DNA of 64,000 nucleotides from Cryobacterium sp. GrIS_2_6 (GCF_035984545.1 NZ_JAXCHP010000001.1:2914001-2978000), one strand, 5' to 3'; shown: positions 46,148 to 55,419, numbered from the stretch's first letter. Numbers and translations are program-made. Notes: a model not told the origin generated them from the letters alone.

Positions 46148-48586
46148 TTAGACCGTGATCGTAAGGCACCCGACCAGGGTGTTGCCGCCCGCCCCAGTGT
46201 TGATCCCATACGCGCAGATCCGATGAGATCCGGGAGCGACCGCGATCTTCTCCGAATAACCATGCGCCCCACCGTAGACCGGGTAAACCGCCCCAACATC
46301 CGGACGGTCCTTGTCCGCCATGAACGCCGCACCCACCGCGTCCACGTAAATATGCACCCGGATGGACGCGGTCGTGTCCGGATCGATGGCCCAACCCGAC
46401 ACAGTCACGCCGTCGCTCGCGACAGTTGCCGCATCAAGCGCACCAATCGGCGCCCTGCCCAGATCAGGGATCGTCGCAACAGGCACAACGACGTCCTTGC
46501 AGTTCAACTGAGTATTGCCGCCCGCCCCAGTGTTGATCCCATACGCGCAGATCCGATGAGATCCGGGAGCGACCGCGATCTTCTCCGAATAACCATGCGC
46601 CCCACCGTAGACCGGGTAAACCGCCCCAACATCCGGACGGTCCTTGTCCGCCATGAACGCCGCACCCACCGCGTCCACGTAAATATGCACCCGGATGGAC
46701 GCGGTCGTGTCCGGATCGATGGCCCAACCCGACACAGTCACGCCGTCGCTCGCGACAGTTGCCGCATCAAGCGCACCAATCGGCGCCCTGCCCAGATCAG
46801 GGATCGTCGCAACAGGCACAACGACGTCCTTGCAGTTCAACTGAGTATTGCCGCCCGCCCCAGTGTTGATCCCATACGCGCAGATCCGATGAGATCCGGG
46901 AGCGACCGCGATCTTCTCCGAATAACCATGCGCCCCACCGTAGACCGGGTAAACCGCCCCAACATCCGGACGGTCCTTGTCCGCCATGAACGCCGCACCC
47001 ACCGCGTCCACGTAAATATGCACCCGGATGGACGCGGTCGTGTCCGGATCGATGGCCCAACCCGACACAGTCACGCCGTCGCTCGCGACAGTTGCCGCAT
47101 CAAGTGCACCAATCGGCGCCCGGCCCAGATCCTGCACGCCCGACCCGCTATCGGGGACGACCACGTTCTGGCAGCCCAGCACGGTGGTCCCGCCGATACC
47201 GGTGTTGATCGCGTACGCACAGACGGAGTGCGGTCCCGGCGACGCCGCGAGGGTATCGCTGTAACCGTGATTCGCGCCGTATGCCGGGTATGCCGCCGCG
47301 ATATCGGGGCGTGACATCCCCGCCGAGACGGCCTTACCGACCGAGTCAACGTAAAGGTGTACCGCGATCGGGTCCGTAGAATCCGGGTCCAGAGCCCACC
47401 CTGAGACGTTGACGCCGCCGGTCACGCCCTTAATCCCGTCGATTGAGCCGATCGGTGAGCCGCTCATCGCAGTGATGGATCGGCAGCCGAGTTGCACGTT
47501 CGAGCCAGGACCGACATTGATCGCGTAGATGCAGACCGTGTTCGGTCCCTCGGACGTCACCGGCACGGTCACGTCGAAGCCGTGGTTGGATCCGAGGCCC
47601 GTGTAGACGGCCGCGACGTCGTTACGTACGAGGTCCGCGCTGAAGGCGGTCCCCACGCTCCCCACGTAAACGTGCACGGCCACCGGGGCAGAGGTGTCGG
47701 GATCAATGGCCCAGCCGCTGACCCTGAAGTTACCGGGTGAGGCGGTGATGGAGTCGACGACGCCAAAGGGACTGGCGGTCACGCCGGTGGGCGAACCGAA
47801 CCAGTTCGAGTAGTAGACCCAAAAGTTACGGTTGCCGTAGGACGAGCAACCGTCACCGGTACCGCCGAGGTTGGCAAGTGCCGCACTGTTGGGCTGGTAG
47901 GGCGTGTAATTGTAGAGGTCAGCCGTTGCCTGGTTCCGGATGTCCACGTCTGTCGCCCCGCAGGCGGCATTCGGGTGGTATCCGACGGAAACATTGCCGA
48001 TCTGATAGTGGCGATCCGGGTAGTTGGAGTACTGCCGGAACTGCCACGCAGCCTTGTAAACTTGGTTGTAGAAGCCGTAGAAAGCCGCGTCGCACGAGCT
48101 CGTGTCCGGGCATCCGTAGCCCATGGCCTTGCGGTACGTCGAGTCGGTCGGCGACGTGTCCGTGATCAGCCCGGTCTCCTTCTCCAGAAGCACCAGCAGC
48201 ACCTGGGGGTTGATCCCACAGGCCTGCGCCGTCTTGAAGATGATGCTGGCGGCCGACTCGCTCCCGGAACCGGCGTAGGCGGAGCAGTGCCCTGGTTCGA
48301 CGGCGGCCCGGTCATAGGTCGCCATCGTGTAGTCCTTCAGACAGACATAACCGCTCGAGCAGGACGAAACCTGCGCATTGAGGAAGTCCTGGACCTGCCC
48401 TACCGACATGGTGCTGGTGTCGAAGAAGTTCTGGTCGGAGATGATGTAGCCCGGATCAAACTCGGATCCGGTGAGCGCTTCGGCGGCCTGTGGGGCCGCG
48501 GCGAGCGGGATCGCGACCAATGCCCCACCGACGATGGCCAGCGCGGCCACCCAGGCACGGGTTCTCAACCCAGCAGAAATTGGCAC
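46148..48586 (-). CDS. Large secreted repeat protein, cell-wall/hemagglutinin-like
   Basis: An 812-aa exported protein. A signal peptide (AWVAALAIVGGALVAIPLAAA) is followed by a domain of about 230 residues with SGSESAASIIFKTAQACGIN and VLLVLLEKETGL, resembling lysozyme-like/SLT-fold regions of secreted actinobacterial proteins. Five repeats of about 105-111 residues follow, each with SGWAIDPDT, VHVYVD/VHIYVD and CAYAIN/CAYGIN. Repeats 3-5 are virtually identical. The start is GTG at 48586 with GAGGGGG upstream. Surface or peptidoglycan binding is likely from the architecture, but no substrate is known. Confidence 0.85.
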   Translation of the reverse strand: MPISAGLRTRAWVAALAIVGGALVAIPLAAAPQAAEALTGSEFDPGYIISDQNFFDTSTMSVGQVQDFLNAQVSSCSSGYVCLKDYTMATYDRAAVEPGHCSAYAGSGSESAASIIFKTAQACGINPQVLLVLLEKETGLITDTSPTDSTYRKAMGYGCPDTSSCDAAFYGFYNQVYKAAWQFRQYSNYPDRHYQIGNVSVGYHPNAACGATDVDIRNQATADLYNYTPYQPNSAALANLGGTGDGCSSYGNRNFWVYYSNWFGSPTGVTASPFGVVDSITASPGNFRVSGWAIDPDTSAPVAVHVYVGSVGTAFSADLVRNDVAAVYTGLGSNHGFDVTVPVTSEGPNTVCIYAINVGPGSNVQLGCRSITAMSGSPIGSIDGIKGVTGGVNVSGWALDPDSTDPIAVHLYVDSVGKAVSAGMSRPDIAAAYPAYGANHGYSDTLAASPGPHSVCAYAINTGIGGTTVLGCQNVVVPDSGSGVQDLGRAPIGALDAATVASDGVTVSGWAIDPDTTASIRVHIYVDAVGAAFMADKDRPDVGAVYPVYGGAHGYSEKIAVAPGSHRICAYGINTGAGGNTQLNCKDVVVPVATIPDLGRAPIGALDAATVASDGVTVSGWAIDPDTTASIRVHIYVDAVGAAFMADKDRPDVGAVYPVYGGAHGYSEKIAVAPGSHRICAYGINTGAGGNTQLNCKDVVVPVATIPDLGRAPIGALDAATVASDGVTVSGWAIDPDTTASIRVHIYVDAVGAAFMADKDRPDVGAVYPVYGGAHGYSEKIAVAPGSHRICAYGINTGAGGNTLVGCLTITV
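46180..47125. repeat. 333-bp direct tandem repeats in the secreted protein gene
   Basis: Three copies of a 333-bp unit (111 codons) lie head to tail; for example the string ACTGAGTATTGCCGCCCGCC recurs exactly 333 bp apart. Copies are nearly identical at DNA level, with rare differences near 47104. Such identity implies recent duplication or ongoing homogenisation. Confidence 0.97.
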
Positions 48587-48858
48587 TTCGGTCCCCCTCG
48601 CAGCCGACTACTACGGGAGACGGTCCGAGTACAGGCTACGGCGCACTCGGAGTGCGTGCCGATCATCTTCGCGGAACGCACCCCCCAAACGAGGTTCGCG
48701 GTGGAGCCTTTCAGTTCGTCGGGGGTCAGGCGGTTATAAGTCCATGGGCTGTGACCCGGGCGAGGAGGCCGTGGGGAGCGACCGGCCACCAAGCGCCAGT
48801 CAAACCGCCGCCCCAACACTGGCAACCCAGGTCTGTGAGGATCTACACGTCGCTTATC

Positions 48859-49767
48859 ATGAGCGTCATGGACCACACCCGCGAATTGAGACCTTCCAAG
48901 AGAACGGCGCCCACTGACGCTGCTGCGGCCAGTGAGAATGAACATCTTGGCCTAAATGCTCGACTTGGACTTTTCCTTACCAGCAAGGTCGGATCTATGT
49001 GGTCCGTCTATATCACTATCGTTTTCGTATTCGTCTGGATTGTCCTGGCCAGCGTCGGACCGTTACATAAGACTGACCCTTACCCGTTCCCTTTCCTACT
49101 GTTCCTGGGTAACTTGGTGCAGCTGGTACTCGTGTTCGTGATCCTCGTAGGCCAGGGTGTACTCGGCCGCAGTTCTGATCATCGTTCCGAACGCACCTTC
49201 AGAGACGCTGAAACGATTCTCAGCGAGGTCCTCACACTGCATTCCCACCTGGTGGAACAAGACCGCATCCTCAACAAGGGCGTCGATCTGGTCAAATCGA
49301 GTGCGCACCCGCGGGTGAAGGAAAGGGAGACGATAACACCGACTACGGTCGGGGAGCAATATGTGGGACTCAATGGTCGTATCGCTGCCGCAATTACAAG
49401 GGCCGTCAGCACAATGTGGGCTTTCTATTTTGCTGTGTTTTTCCAGTTCGGGTGGATCGGATTGGCCTTGACCGGAATCATCACTTTCGACCCCTACCCA
49501 TTCGCGTTTCTCCTCTTTATTTCCAGCCTCCTCCAACTGGTGTTCATGTTCGTCATCATGGTCGGGCAAGATGTACTCGGCCGGGCCGGTACCCAACGCG
49601 CCGAGCAGACTTACCTTGACGCAGAAGCAGTCGTCCATGAATGCCGCAGACTTCAGCGCCACCTCACACAACAAGACAAAGCAATAGTCGCTATCTGCAA
49701 CTACATCGAATCCGAAGCCCCCCAAGACCACCCCATCAGACAAACACTGCCCACCGTCACATTCTAA
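48859..49767 (+). CDS. Tandem DUF1003 membrane protein
   Basis: A 302-aa protein made of two DUF1003 domains. The first has LGLFLTSKVGSMWSVYITIVF, DPYPFPFLLFLGNLVQLVLVF; the second has RAVSTMWAFYFAVFFQFGWI and DPYPFAFLLFISSLLQLVFMF. Each has two membrane segments and a coiled-coil tail (RSERTFRDAETILSEVLTLH; RAEQTYLDAEAVVHECRRL). DUF1003 proteins often accompany magnesium and manganese transport genes. The ATG at 48859 is used; the open frame upstream is not protein-like. Duplication within one gene is unusual. Confidence 0.87.
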   Translation: MSVMDHTRELRPSKRTAPTDAAAASENEHLGLNARLGLFLTSKVGSMWSVYITIVFVFVWIVLASVGPLHKTDPYPFPFLLFLGNLVQLVLVFVILVGQGVLGRSSDHRSERTFRDAETILSEVLTLHSHLVEQDRILNKGVDLVKSSAHPRVKERETITPTTVGEQYVGLNGRIAAAITRAVSTMWAFYFAVFFQFGWIGLALTGIITFDPYPFAFLLFISSLLQLVFMFVIMVGQDVLGRAGTQRAEQTYLDAEAVVHECRRLQRHLTQQDKAIVAICNYIESEAPQDHPIRQTLPTVTF

Positions 49768-49788
49768 AAAACATACAAAGAAGAGTGA

Positions 49789-50574
49789 GTGGCTGTGAAC
49801 CCAACGGATTTTGAATTCGCGCTTCGCCTGCTTCTAGCCACCGGGTGTGGCCTGATGATCGGTCTCGAACGTCAATTTCGCTCACGAACGGCTGGGCTGA
49901 GGACTCAGGCCCTCGTAGCGGCGGGTGCCGCAGTATTTGTGCTGTTCGGAGAGCAAGCCGGTGTTCCCCAGGCACCGCTGCAAATTGCGGCGTATGTCGT
50001 TTCGGGAGTGGGCTTTCTCGGCGGTGGGGTGATTTTGCGGCAGGGCTTTACCGTGCAGGGGCTGAACACCGCGGCAACTCTCTGGTGCTCGGCCGCCGTG
50101 GGATGTCAAGCCGCTGCCGGACATCTCATACCCGCCCTGACAACAACGGCGGTCGTGCTGGCGATACACCTGCTACTTCGTCCGCTTGGGCGGTTGGTTG
50201 ATCGCGCCCCCGCTACGAAGGAAGAGTCAGTCGGCTCCTACACTCTCCTAATCCTTGTTCGCCGCAAACATGAACCGCACCTTCGAGCTCAACTCGTTCA
50301 GGCTTTGTCAGGACCGGCATTCGTCTTGCGAAGTGTTGCAAATCATTCCCCGGAAGAGTCCCTCACCGGCACCAGTCTTGTCCAACTCCAGGTTGAGCTC
50401 CTGATCGAGGGAAATGCACCTGAGTTACTGGACACACTGGTCACCCGGCTCTCTCTCGAGCAGGGTGTGAGTAGCCTCTCCTGGCACTCCAACAACCCAG
50501 AGACCGGCACGGACGACGATCGTGACGACCAACAGCCCCTGACCCGGCGCCGATTCACCCTTCGCGGCAATTAG
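49789..50574 (+). CDS. MgtC/SapB-family protein
   Basis: A 261-aa membrane protein: LLLATGCGLMIGLERQFRSR, the signature AGLRTQALVAAGAAVFVL, and GVGFLGGGVILRQG, the conserved MgtC core, in the first 130 residues, then a soluble ACT-like tail (about residues 155-235). MgtC proteins influence Mg2+-limited growth and membrane potential. It starts with GTG 21 bp after the DUF1003 gene on the same strand, so they are probably co-transcribed. Confidence 0.9.
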   Translation: MAVNPTDFEFALRLLLATGCGLMIGLERQFRSRTAGLRTQALVAAGAAVFVLFGEQAGVPQAPLQIAAYVVSGVGFLGGGVILRQGFTVQGLNTAATLWCSAAVGCQAAAGHLIPALTTTAVVLAIHLLLRPLGRLVDRAPATKEESVGSYTLLILVRRKHEPHLRAQLVQALSGPAFVLRSVANHSPEESLTGTSLVQLQVELLIEGNAPELLDTLVTRLSLEQGVSSLSWHSNNPETGTDDDRDDQQPLTRRRFTLRGN

Positions 50575-50807
50575 TGGGCAGCACCATCCACATCGTCAAC
50601 GAAATACACCGCACGAGGTCACCCCTCGTGAAAGCCTTTCTCGAAAGCGCGAGACGCAGTGGGCAGGACCGAAGCTAACCTCATCGCCGGCGAAACACAT
50701 ACGCAGGTGTCGCCCACCCCGGCCGACACCGATCTGATCTTTGTGGACTGTGCCGCTACCCGGGTGAAATAATTCGTCTTCCACGCCAATGCTGGGCTCT
50801 GTCGGAT

Positions 50808-50978
50808 CTATTCTCCGGCGTCAACACGCCTCGCGATGAGGCGAAGCGCCTCCCACGTGCGCGTGCTCTCGGCCGCGACCATTTTCATGAACACGTCCAG
50901 AGGCAGACCGTAGTCAACGAGCAACCACTTGGCGCGCACGTCTTCTGCCAAAGCATCGATCTCTTCAGTGAGCGTCAT
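50808..50978 (-). CDS. Small acidic protein, 56 aa
   Basis: An ORF of 56 codons with a good AGGAG six bases before its ATG. It reads TLTEEIDALAEDVRAKWLLV then DYGLPLDVFMKMVAAESTRT, ending LIARRVDAGE. It looks helical and amphipathic, without a membrane segment or a recognisable family. The flanking 50579-50807 has nothing I can identify. Confidence 0.55.
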   Translation of the reverse strand: MTLTEEIDALAEDVRAKWLLVDYGLPLDVFMKMVAAESTRTWEALRLIARRVDAGE

Positions 50979-51159
50979 GTCCATCTCCTCTTTCAGGGTT
51001 CAAGCGGATTGCCGCTTTACTGCGCCCAGTATAAAGACGCAGCTTGGCTGGCAGCGCGTGTCGAAGACGTGTTCATCTCGAACACCCACTGTTTTGCTCC
51101 TGAGATTCCCGGCACAGGCGGCGGGGCCCGGGACCATGCCATAGGCTCCTGGACGATTT

Positions 51160-51597
51160 TTAGGGCTGTGGCGTGGCATTGTGGACGGCTTGTTCGCGGT
51201 GGGTGAGGTTGCGGTCGGCGAGATCATCGAGTTCTTTGTCTGGTGCTGCTTCCACGGCTATGAGGCGATTGTCGGCTGTGGGTAGGGCGCGTAATAGCTC
51301 GTCTAGTTTTCGTTGTGTCGCGGCCTGTTGTCGAGCTTGAGTGTGCTGGATGACGAAAACCATGACGAGGGTGATAGTGGCGGTCACGGTCGTGAGGGCC
51401 GTCTCCCACCAGGCAGGAAAGCCTAGGAGAAGGCCCGAAAACAACCACAGCAGAGTGATGAACGCGGCAGTGAGACCGAAAGAAGCATGTGCAGTGATAT
51501 CGCCAACTCGATGGATGAACCGGCTACTCCAGTGGCGTTCACGTCCGCCGGGCGCTTGTCGGGGCGAGTTGGATCGGGGAGGCTCTTGACCGGACAT
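51160..51597 (-). CDS. Low-affinity iron permease-family protein
   Basis: A 145-aa two-span membrane protein of the PF04120 type. Its core is HASFGLTAAFITLLWLFSGL, FPAWWETALTTVTATITLVM, VFVIQHTQARQQAATQRKLDELL. The family was named for yeast Fet4 similarity, but metal transport has not been shown for short bacterial members. The ATG at 51597 (or GTG at 51606) is the start. It lies in the cation-homeostasis island. Confidence 0.85.
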   Translation of the reverse strand: MSGQEPPRSNSPRQAPGGRERHWSSRFIHRVGDITAHASFGLTAAFITLLWLFSGLLLGFPAWWETALTTVTATITLVMVFVIQHTQARQQAATQRKLDELLRALPTADNRLIAVEAAPDKELDDLADRNLTHREQAVHNATPQP

Positions 51598-51704
51598 GCG
51601 ATCCACACTAGCTTCGGAGCCAGCTCGCGTTGGCGTCCGGTCGCGCCGTGCAGCTTTACGACCAAGAAGATGACGTCCCGGCCGCGAGGAAGGGAAAAGA
51701 AATC

Positions 51705-52127
51705 ATGATGAGCACGAGTGTGAAACAGGTCCCTGACAAAAAGGCGCCGAAAGCCGGGGTGCTCCGGTGGCGGGTCGATGTGGCGGGACACGATTATGCG
51801 GCGGCGAGATCGTATCTGTCGCTGAACGCGAAGCCCAAGGCGATTGACGCGCTTGTGAAACAGTTGAGGGGGACGCGGGTCGTCCATTTCAAGGCCAAGG
51901 ACCTGTTGCGGGGTTGTGGGTTGCCGCTCTTGCCGCGCAGCAACCCGGATGTTGCCAAGGAATTGGACCGCATAGCCGCAGGCGTCCAGCTGTCGCCGTG
52001 TTTGATCATTCGAGGTCAGATCGGCAAGGGTCGCGTCGCGCAGATCGCCGATGGTTATCACCGGATCTGCGCGGCGAATTACGTGGACGAGGACGCCGAG
52101 GTCCCCGTGCAGATCATCAGCGCGTAG
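51705..52127 (+). CDS. ParB-like domain protein of unknown function
   Basis: A 140-aa soluble protein. The end, LSPCLIIRGQIGKGRVAQIA, then DGYHRICAANYVDEDAEVP, has the DGxHR motif and layout of ParB/sulfiredoxin-like nucleotide-binding proteins. Small actinobacterial proteins of this type are uncharacterised. GGAAGGG precedes the first ATG. It lies 7 bp before the channel gene on the same strand, so they may form an operon. Confidence 0.65.
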   Translation: MMSTSVKQVPDKKAPKAGVLRWRVDVAGHDYAAARSYLSLNAKPKAIDALVKQLRGTRVVHFKAKDLLRGCGLPLLPRSNPDVAKELDRIAAGVQLSPCLIIRGQIGKGRVAQIADGYHRICAANYVDEDAEVPVQIISA

Positions 52128-52134
52128 GCGTGCC

Positions 52135-52965
52135 GTGATCATTTCTGCGGGCCGTGACGTGGGGCATTTGGGGCTGTCGCCACGGGACCGCGGCTGGGTC
52201 CATGAATTCAATAACCGGAATCGAGAATGGACTCGACTTGGCGCTGAAATGTTCGGGACGTACTTTTTGGTTCTGGTCGCGGCTGGAGCAGGAACAGTCG
52301 ATTCCCTCACCCACGGGGACGTCGGCCGCGGCGCCAGTGTCACGGCGCCAGGGTTAATGGTCGCGGCCATCATATTGTTCATGGGCGCCGTATCCGGTGC
52401 TCACCTCAACCCGCTGGTCAGTGTTGCCTTCGCCTTGCGAGGTGACTTTCCTTGGCGCCGAGTGCCGGGATATGTCCTCGCCCAGTTGGCCGGCGCGATC
52501 CTGGCATCACTAACCCTGATAGCCGTGTTTGGCCCACACGGAGGTAACGGCGAGACAGTCCCCGGTCCTGCCTTCACGGACTCGCAAGCGCTCGTCGTCG
52601 AGGCTTTGTTGACTATGGGGCTGGTGAGCACAATTCTGGGCTCCGCATCCGGGGCGCAGAACGTTGGATCCTTCTCGGCGATTGCGGTGGGCGGGTACAT
52701 AATTCTGGCGGGGCTATGGGCGAGCCCAGTCAGCGGGGCTTCGATGAATCCCGCCCGGACTGTCGGCCCAGACCTCGTTCGCGGCGACTTCACCCACACC
52801 TGGGTATACCTCCTCGGACCCTCAATCGGAACGCTCCTAGCCGTGGGCTCAGCCTATTTTCTACGCGGCCCAGGTGGCGGACCCACGGGGACGAAAGCCG
52901 CCCAGGGAAGAACCGACCCCGAGCAACCCAGCCAACGACACCCCCACCCCGATAACCGATTGTGA
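52135..52965 (+). CDS. MIP-family channel (aquaporin/glycerol facilitator)
   Basis: A 276-aa membrane channel: N-terminal FGTYFLVLVAAGAGTVDSL, first half-helix loop GAHLNPLVSVAFAL and second loop GASMNPARTVGPDL. The first loop has NPL instead of NPA, a noteworthy change at a pore-lining motif; the second is canonical. A GTG at 52135 gives the usual short N-terminal arm (HEFNNRNREWTRLGAE) seen in such proteins. Substrate is unknown. The C-terminal tail is Pro/Gly-rich. Confidence 0.88.
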   Translation: MIISAGRDVGHLGLSPRDRGWVHEFNNRNREWTRLGAEMFGTYFLVLVAAGAGTVDSLTHGDVGRGASVTAPGLMVAAIILFMGAVSGAHLNPLVSVAFALRGDFPWRRVPGYVLAQLAGAILASLTLIAVFGPHGGNGETVPGPAFTDSQALVVEALLTMGLVSTILGSASGAQNVGSFSAIAVGGYIILAGLWASPVSGASMNPARTVGPDLVRGDFTHTWVYLLGPSIGTLLAVGSAYFLRGPGGGPTGTKAAQGRTDPEQPSQRHPHPDNRL

Positions 52966-53109
52966 ACGCTCCGCCAAAAGACCAGCACGAAAACACACCA
53001 GATTGCGGTTGAGGAACCAGGCTAGCTGGTCATGGTGTCCCGTGTCGGTCTTCGTGACCCGGTGCAGGGCAGGTCTCGGCGCCATGGCTCAGGAAACGCG
53101 GACTGAGCA

Positions 53110-53290
53110 TTACGATCGGCTGCTGCCTCCCGGCACCGGTACCGGTACCGGCAGGTGGAACACGATCAAACGCCGCCTCTTCGACCACATGTCAGTGGAC
53201 TGGCGCGGCACTGGTCACCCACTTTCCATCGACTTCGTCGCGCCGACCACGATCCGAATCCGAAATCACCTGGCGACTTTGTCCGTCAGA
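53110..53290 (+). pseudogene. ISAzo13-type transposase relic
   Basis: The reading RWNTIKRRLFDHMSVDWRG resembles the conserved GTSKWNKIEHRLFSHITMNWRG segment of ISAzo13 transposases, with LPPGTGTGTG before it where family members read YPPGTSKWN. Only a few dozen residues remain, with the frame decaying after about 53290. Confidence 0.6.
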
Positions 53291-53387
53291 GGCTGGCGCC
53301 TGGATGTGAAGATGAGGAAAAAAAGAGAGGAGAGCACTCAACACCGGGCTCCCAATCACCCATATTTGGCTCGGCACTGACGTCGCT

Positions 53388-53489
53388 TCAGCGGAGGTCA
53401 GTGCCCATTTCCTCTGACGTTGTCTCGCTGAAACCGTGAGGCTGCCTCACCGGGTTGCTCGTGATGTGGCCCGGTTGCCCAGTCCGCAT
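53388..53489 (-). CDS. Short ORF paralogous to one at 55.3 kb (33 aa)
   Basis: An ATG-started frame of 33 codons ending SETTSEEMGTDLR. It matches the frame at 55318-55419 without gaps in its last codons, with mainly conservative or third-position changes. No ribosome site is seen. It may be a small peptide gene or the tail of a decayed one. See the finding on this pair. Confidence 0.35.
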   Translation of the reverse strand: MRTGQPGHITSNPVRQPHGFSETTSEEMGTDLR

Positions 53490-53731
53490 CCAGGTGTATC
53501 GGCGCGACGATGAAGGGATCGATGTCACCTGTCCCGGGCCTATGACAGCTGAAGCCAGCCCGTAGATGGCGTCGTGCGACACGCTTCCACCCTGCGATAA
53601 TTCTTGTGCCGCTGAGGGAGGATAGTCCAACGGGCATGTCACAGGAGGACCGGCCACAATTTTTGATGGTTGGTTGGTTCTTTCCAACAAGTGCCATTTA
53701 CTGATGGGGCACGCGGGAAATCTGAGACCAC

Positions 53732-55006
53732 ATGAAAAATTCACTGCGCACTCGCTCCACTTTGAGGTCCGTTCGCCCTGCCACGGCAGACACCGCGTCG
53801 GCGCCGATACCCCAAGTGCGAATGATTCGGGTGAGGCGAATTTTTCATGCTCTGCCAACGAATTACTTCCTGCTGTTGGGCACGACAGTGTTCTTGGTCG
53901 TGTTCGGAATGGCCATGGTCTTGTCTTCCTCGTCGGTGGATTCATACCTGAGCGGTGGCGGATTCTTTGGCGTGCTCCTCCACCAGGGCTTCGTGGCCCT
54001 GGTCGGCATCCCGTTGATGCTCCTCGTCAGCCGGGCTCCGCTCAAATTTTGGCGACGGATCGCGTGGCCGGCCTTGATCCTCACTTGCTTCGTGCAATGC
54101 CTGGTATTCACTCCGCTGGGCGTGACCGTCGCCGGAAACACCAATTGGCTATCAGTGGGCAGTTTCCAATTCCAGCCCTCCGAAGCCATCAAGGTGGCTT
54201 TGGCCATCTGGCTCGGCACGATCCTCGCTCACAAGCAAAACCAACTCGACGACTGGCGACACGTCCTCATCCCCGTCCTCGGAGTCGGCGGGACCGCGGT
54301 CATGCTTGTCATGATCCGAGGTGACCTCGGTACGACCGTCATAATGGCCGGGATGCTCTTTGGTTCGCTCTTCTTCGCTGGCGTACGGTTGCGCATGCTG
54401 GCGATTCCCCTAGGAATTGGCGCTGTGGGCGCTATCGCCGCTGCCGCGGGAAGCGCTAATCGGTTGACGCGTATCCTCAGCTTCTTTGGAACTGGATGCG
54501 ACACCACGACCGGGACGATCTCGGCTTCATGCTGGCAACCCCTGCACGGCACATGGGCGCTGGCCAATGGCGGAGTCCTCGGCGTTGGCCTTGGCAACTC
54601 CAAGGCCAAATGGTCCTGGCTACCGGCCGCCGACAACGACTACATTTTCGCCATCATCGGCGAAGAACTTGGCCTCATCGGCGCCGTCGCCGTTCTCCTC
54701 CTGTTCGTACTCCTCGCAGTCGGGTTCATCCGAATCATGAGCGCCACAACACACCTGCAAGCCAAAGTGTCCACCGCAACAGTCATGGTCTGGATCATCG
54801 GCCAGGCCCTCGTTAACATTGGTGTGGTTCTGGGGTTCATCCCCGTGCTCGGAGTTCCCCTCCCCTTCATCTCGGCCGGAGGCACAGCCTTGCTCACGAC
54901 CCTCGTGGCAATCGGCGTCGTGCTCTCCTTCGCCAGGAACGGTCAAAACACAAGAGTTAGCGACAAGCTCCACACGTCCCCCGCCATACGGCCCGCTGGC
55001 TCGTAG
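53732..55006 (+). CDS. SEDS-family protein (FtsW type), copy 2
   Basis: A 424-aa SEDS glycosyltransferase. Signatures: GNTNWLSVGSFQFQPSEAIK, GTWALANGGVLGVGLGNSKAK and SWLPAADNDYIFAIIGEELG, ending LPFISAGGTALLTTLVAIG. These are closest to FtsW-like division proteins in layout. The first methionine at 53732 is used; MIRVRRIFHALPTNYF is an alternative start at residue 31. There is no adjacent PBP gene. It is the second SEDS gene in 12 kb. Confidence 0.92.
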   Translation: MKNSLRTRSTLRSVRPATADTASAPIPQVRMIRVRRIFHALPTNYFLLLGTTVFLVVFGMAMVLSSSSVDSYLSGGGFFGVLLHQGFVALVGIPLMLLVSRAPLKFWRRIAWPALILTCFVQCLVFTPLGVTVAGNTNWLSVGSFQFQPSEAIKVALAIWLGTILAHKQNQLDDWRHVLIPVLGVGGTAVMLVMIRGDLGTTVIMAGMLFGSLFFAGVRLRMLAIPLGIGAVGAIAAAAGSANRLTRILSFFGTGCDTTTGTISASCWQPLHGTWALANGGVLGVGLGNSKAKWSWLPAADNDYIFAIIGEELGLIGAVAVLLLFVLLAVGFIRIMSATTHLQAKVSTATVMVWIIGQALVNIGVVLGFIPVLGVPLPFISAGGTALLTTLVAIGVVLSFARNGQNTRVSDKLHTSPAIRPAGS

Positions 55007-55317
55007 CCCCCGCGGAGCTCGTCGTTCCATCTCAATGTCAAGATCGCCGTCGGCCTCGCGGTGGAAACACCAGTCAGGGAGAGCCTCGGGGCCACCGCGC
55101 CCAGCGGTCACGACGCCCCCATGCCGTTTAGCGTATGGATTACCTCGCGGTAGAGCTTGTACTTGCCTCTGGCGAACATAGCGCCCGTGATGTGATTCTG
55201 CTGAGCTCTCGGTCACCCTTACGAATTCGGTGAGAAGAGAGACGGAGGGAAGAGAAGGAAACACTTCACAGCCGGTGTCGCCGAATCGCCTCTACGTAGC
55301 GCGGAACTGAGATCGTG

Positions 55318-55419
55318 TCAGCGGAGATCCGAGCCCATTTCCTCCGCCGCTATCTCAGTGAAATCGTAACGCTGCTCTGGATGAGACGATCCTTCACTGG
55401 GAGGAGCCACTGTTCGAAA
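55318..55419 (-). other. Copy of the 33-codon ORF found at 53.4 kb
   Basis: Frame RTVAPPSEGSSHPEQ..., ending DFTEIAAEEMGSDLR with TGA, aligned to the ORF at 53388-53489; no ATG at the matching position. It lies between the convergent SEDS and MgtE-like genes. The DNA is also partly palindromic (ACTGAGAT/ATCTCAGT), so an RNA or terminator function is possible. Confidence 0.4.

Noticed and set aside
46180..47125. Regular direct repeats considered as a CRISPR or satellite array
   Set aside because: The unit is 333 bp, in frame, and encodes a protein domain; there are no short repeats with variable spacers.
46118..47314. Long plus-strand open frame across the repeat region
   Set aside because: It is antisense to the secreted repeat protein; its length comes from the repeat, and it has no family sequence or start signal.
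53430..53620. Possible M-box (Mg2+) riboswitch before the FtsW gene
   Set aside because: GTGAGGCT and a GGTTGCCC string recall parts of the M-box, but the conserved core (GAAACGTCGAAAGACG-like) and the spacing are missing.
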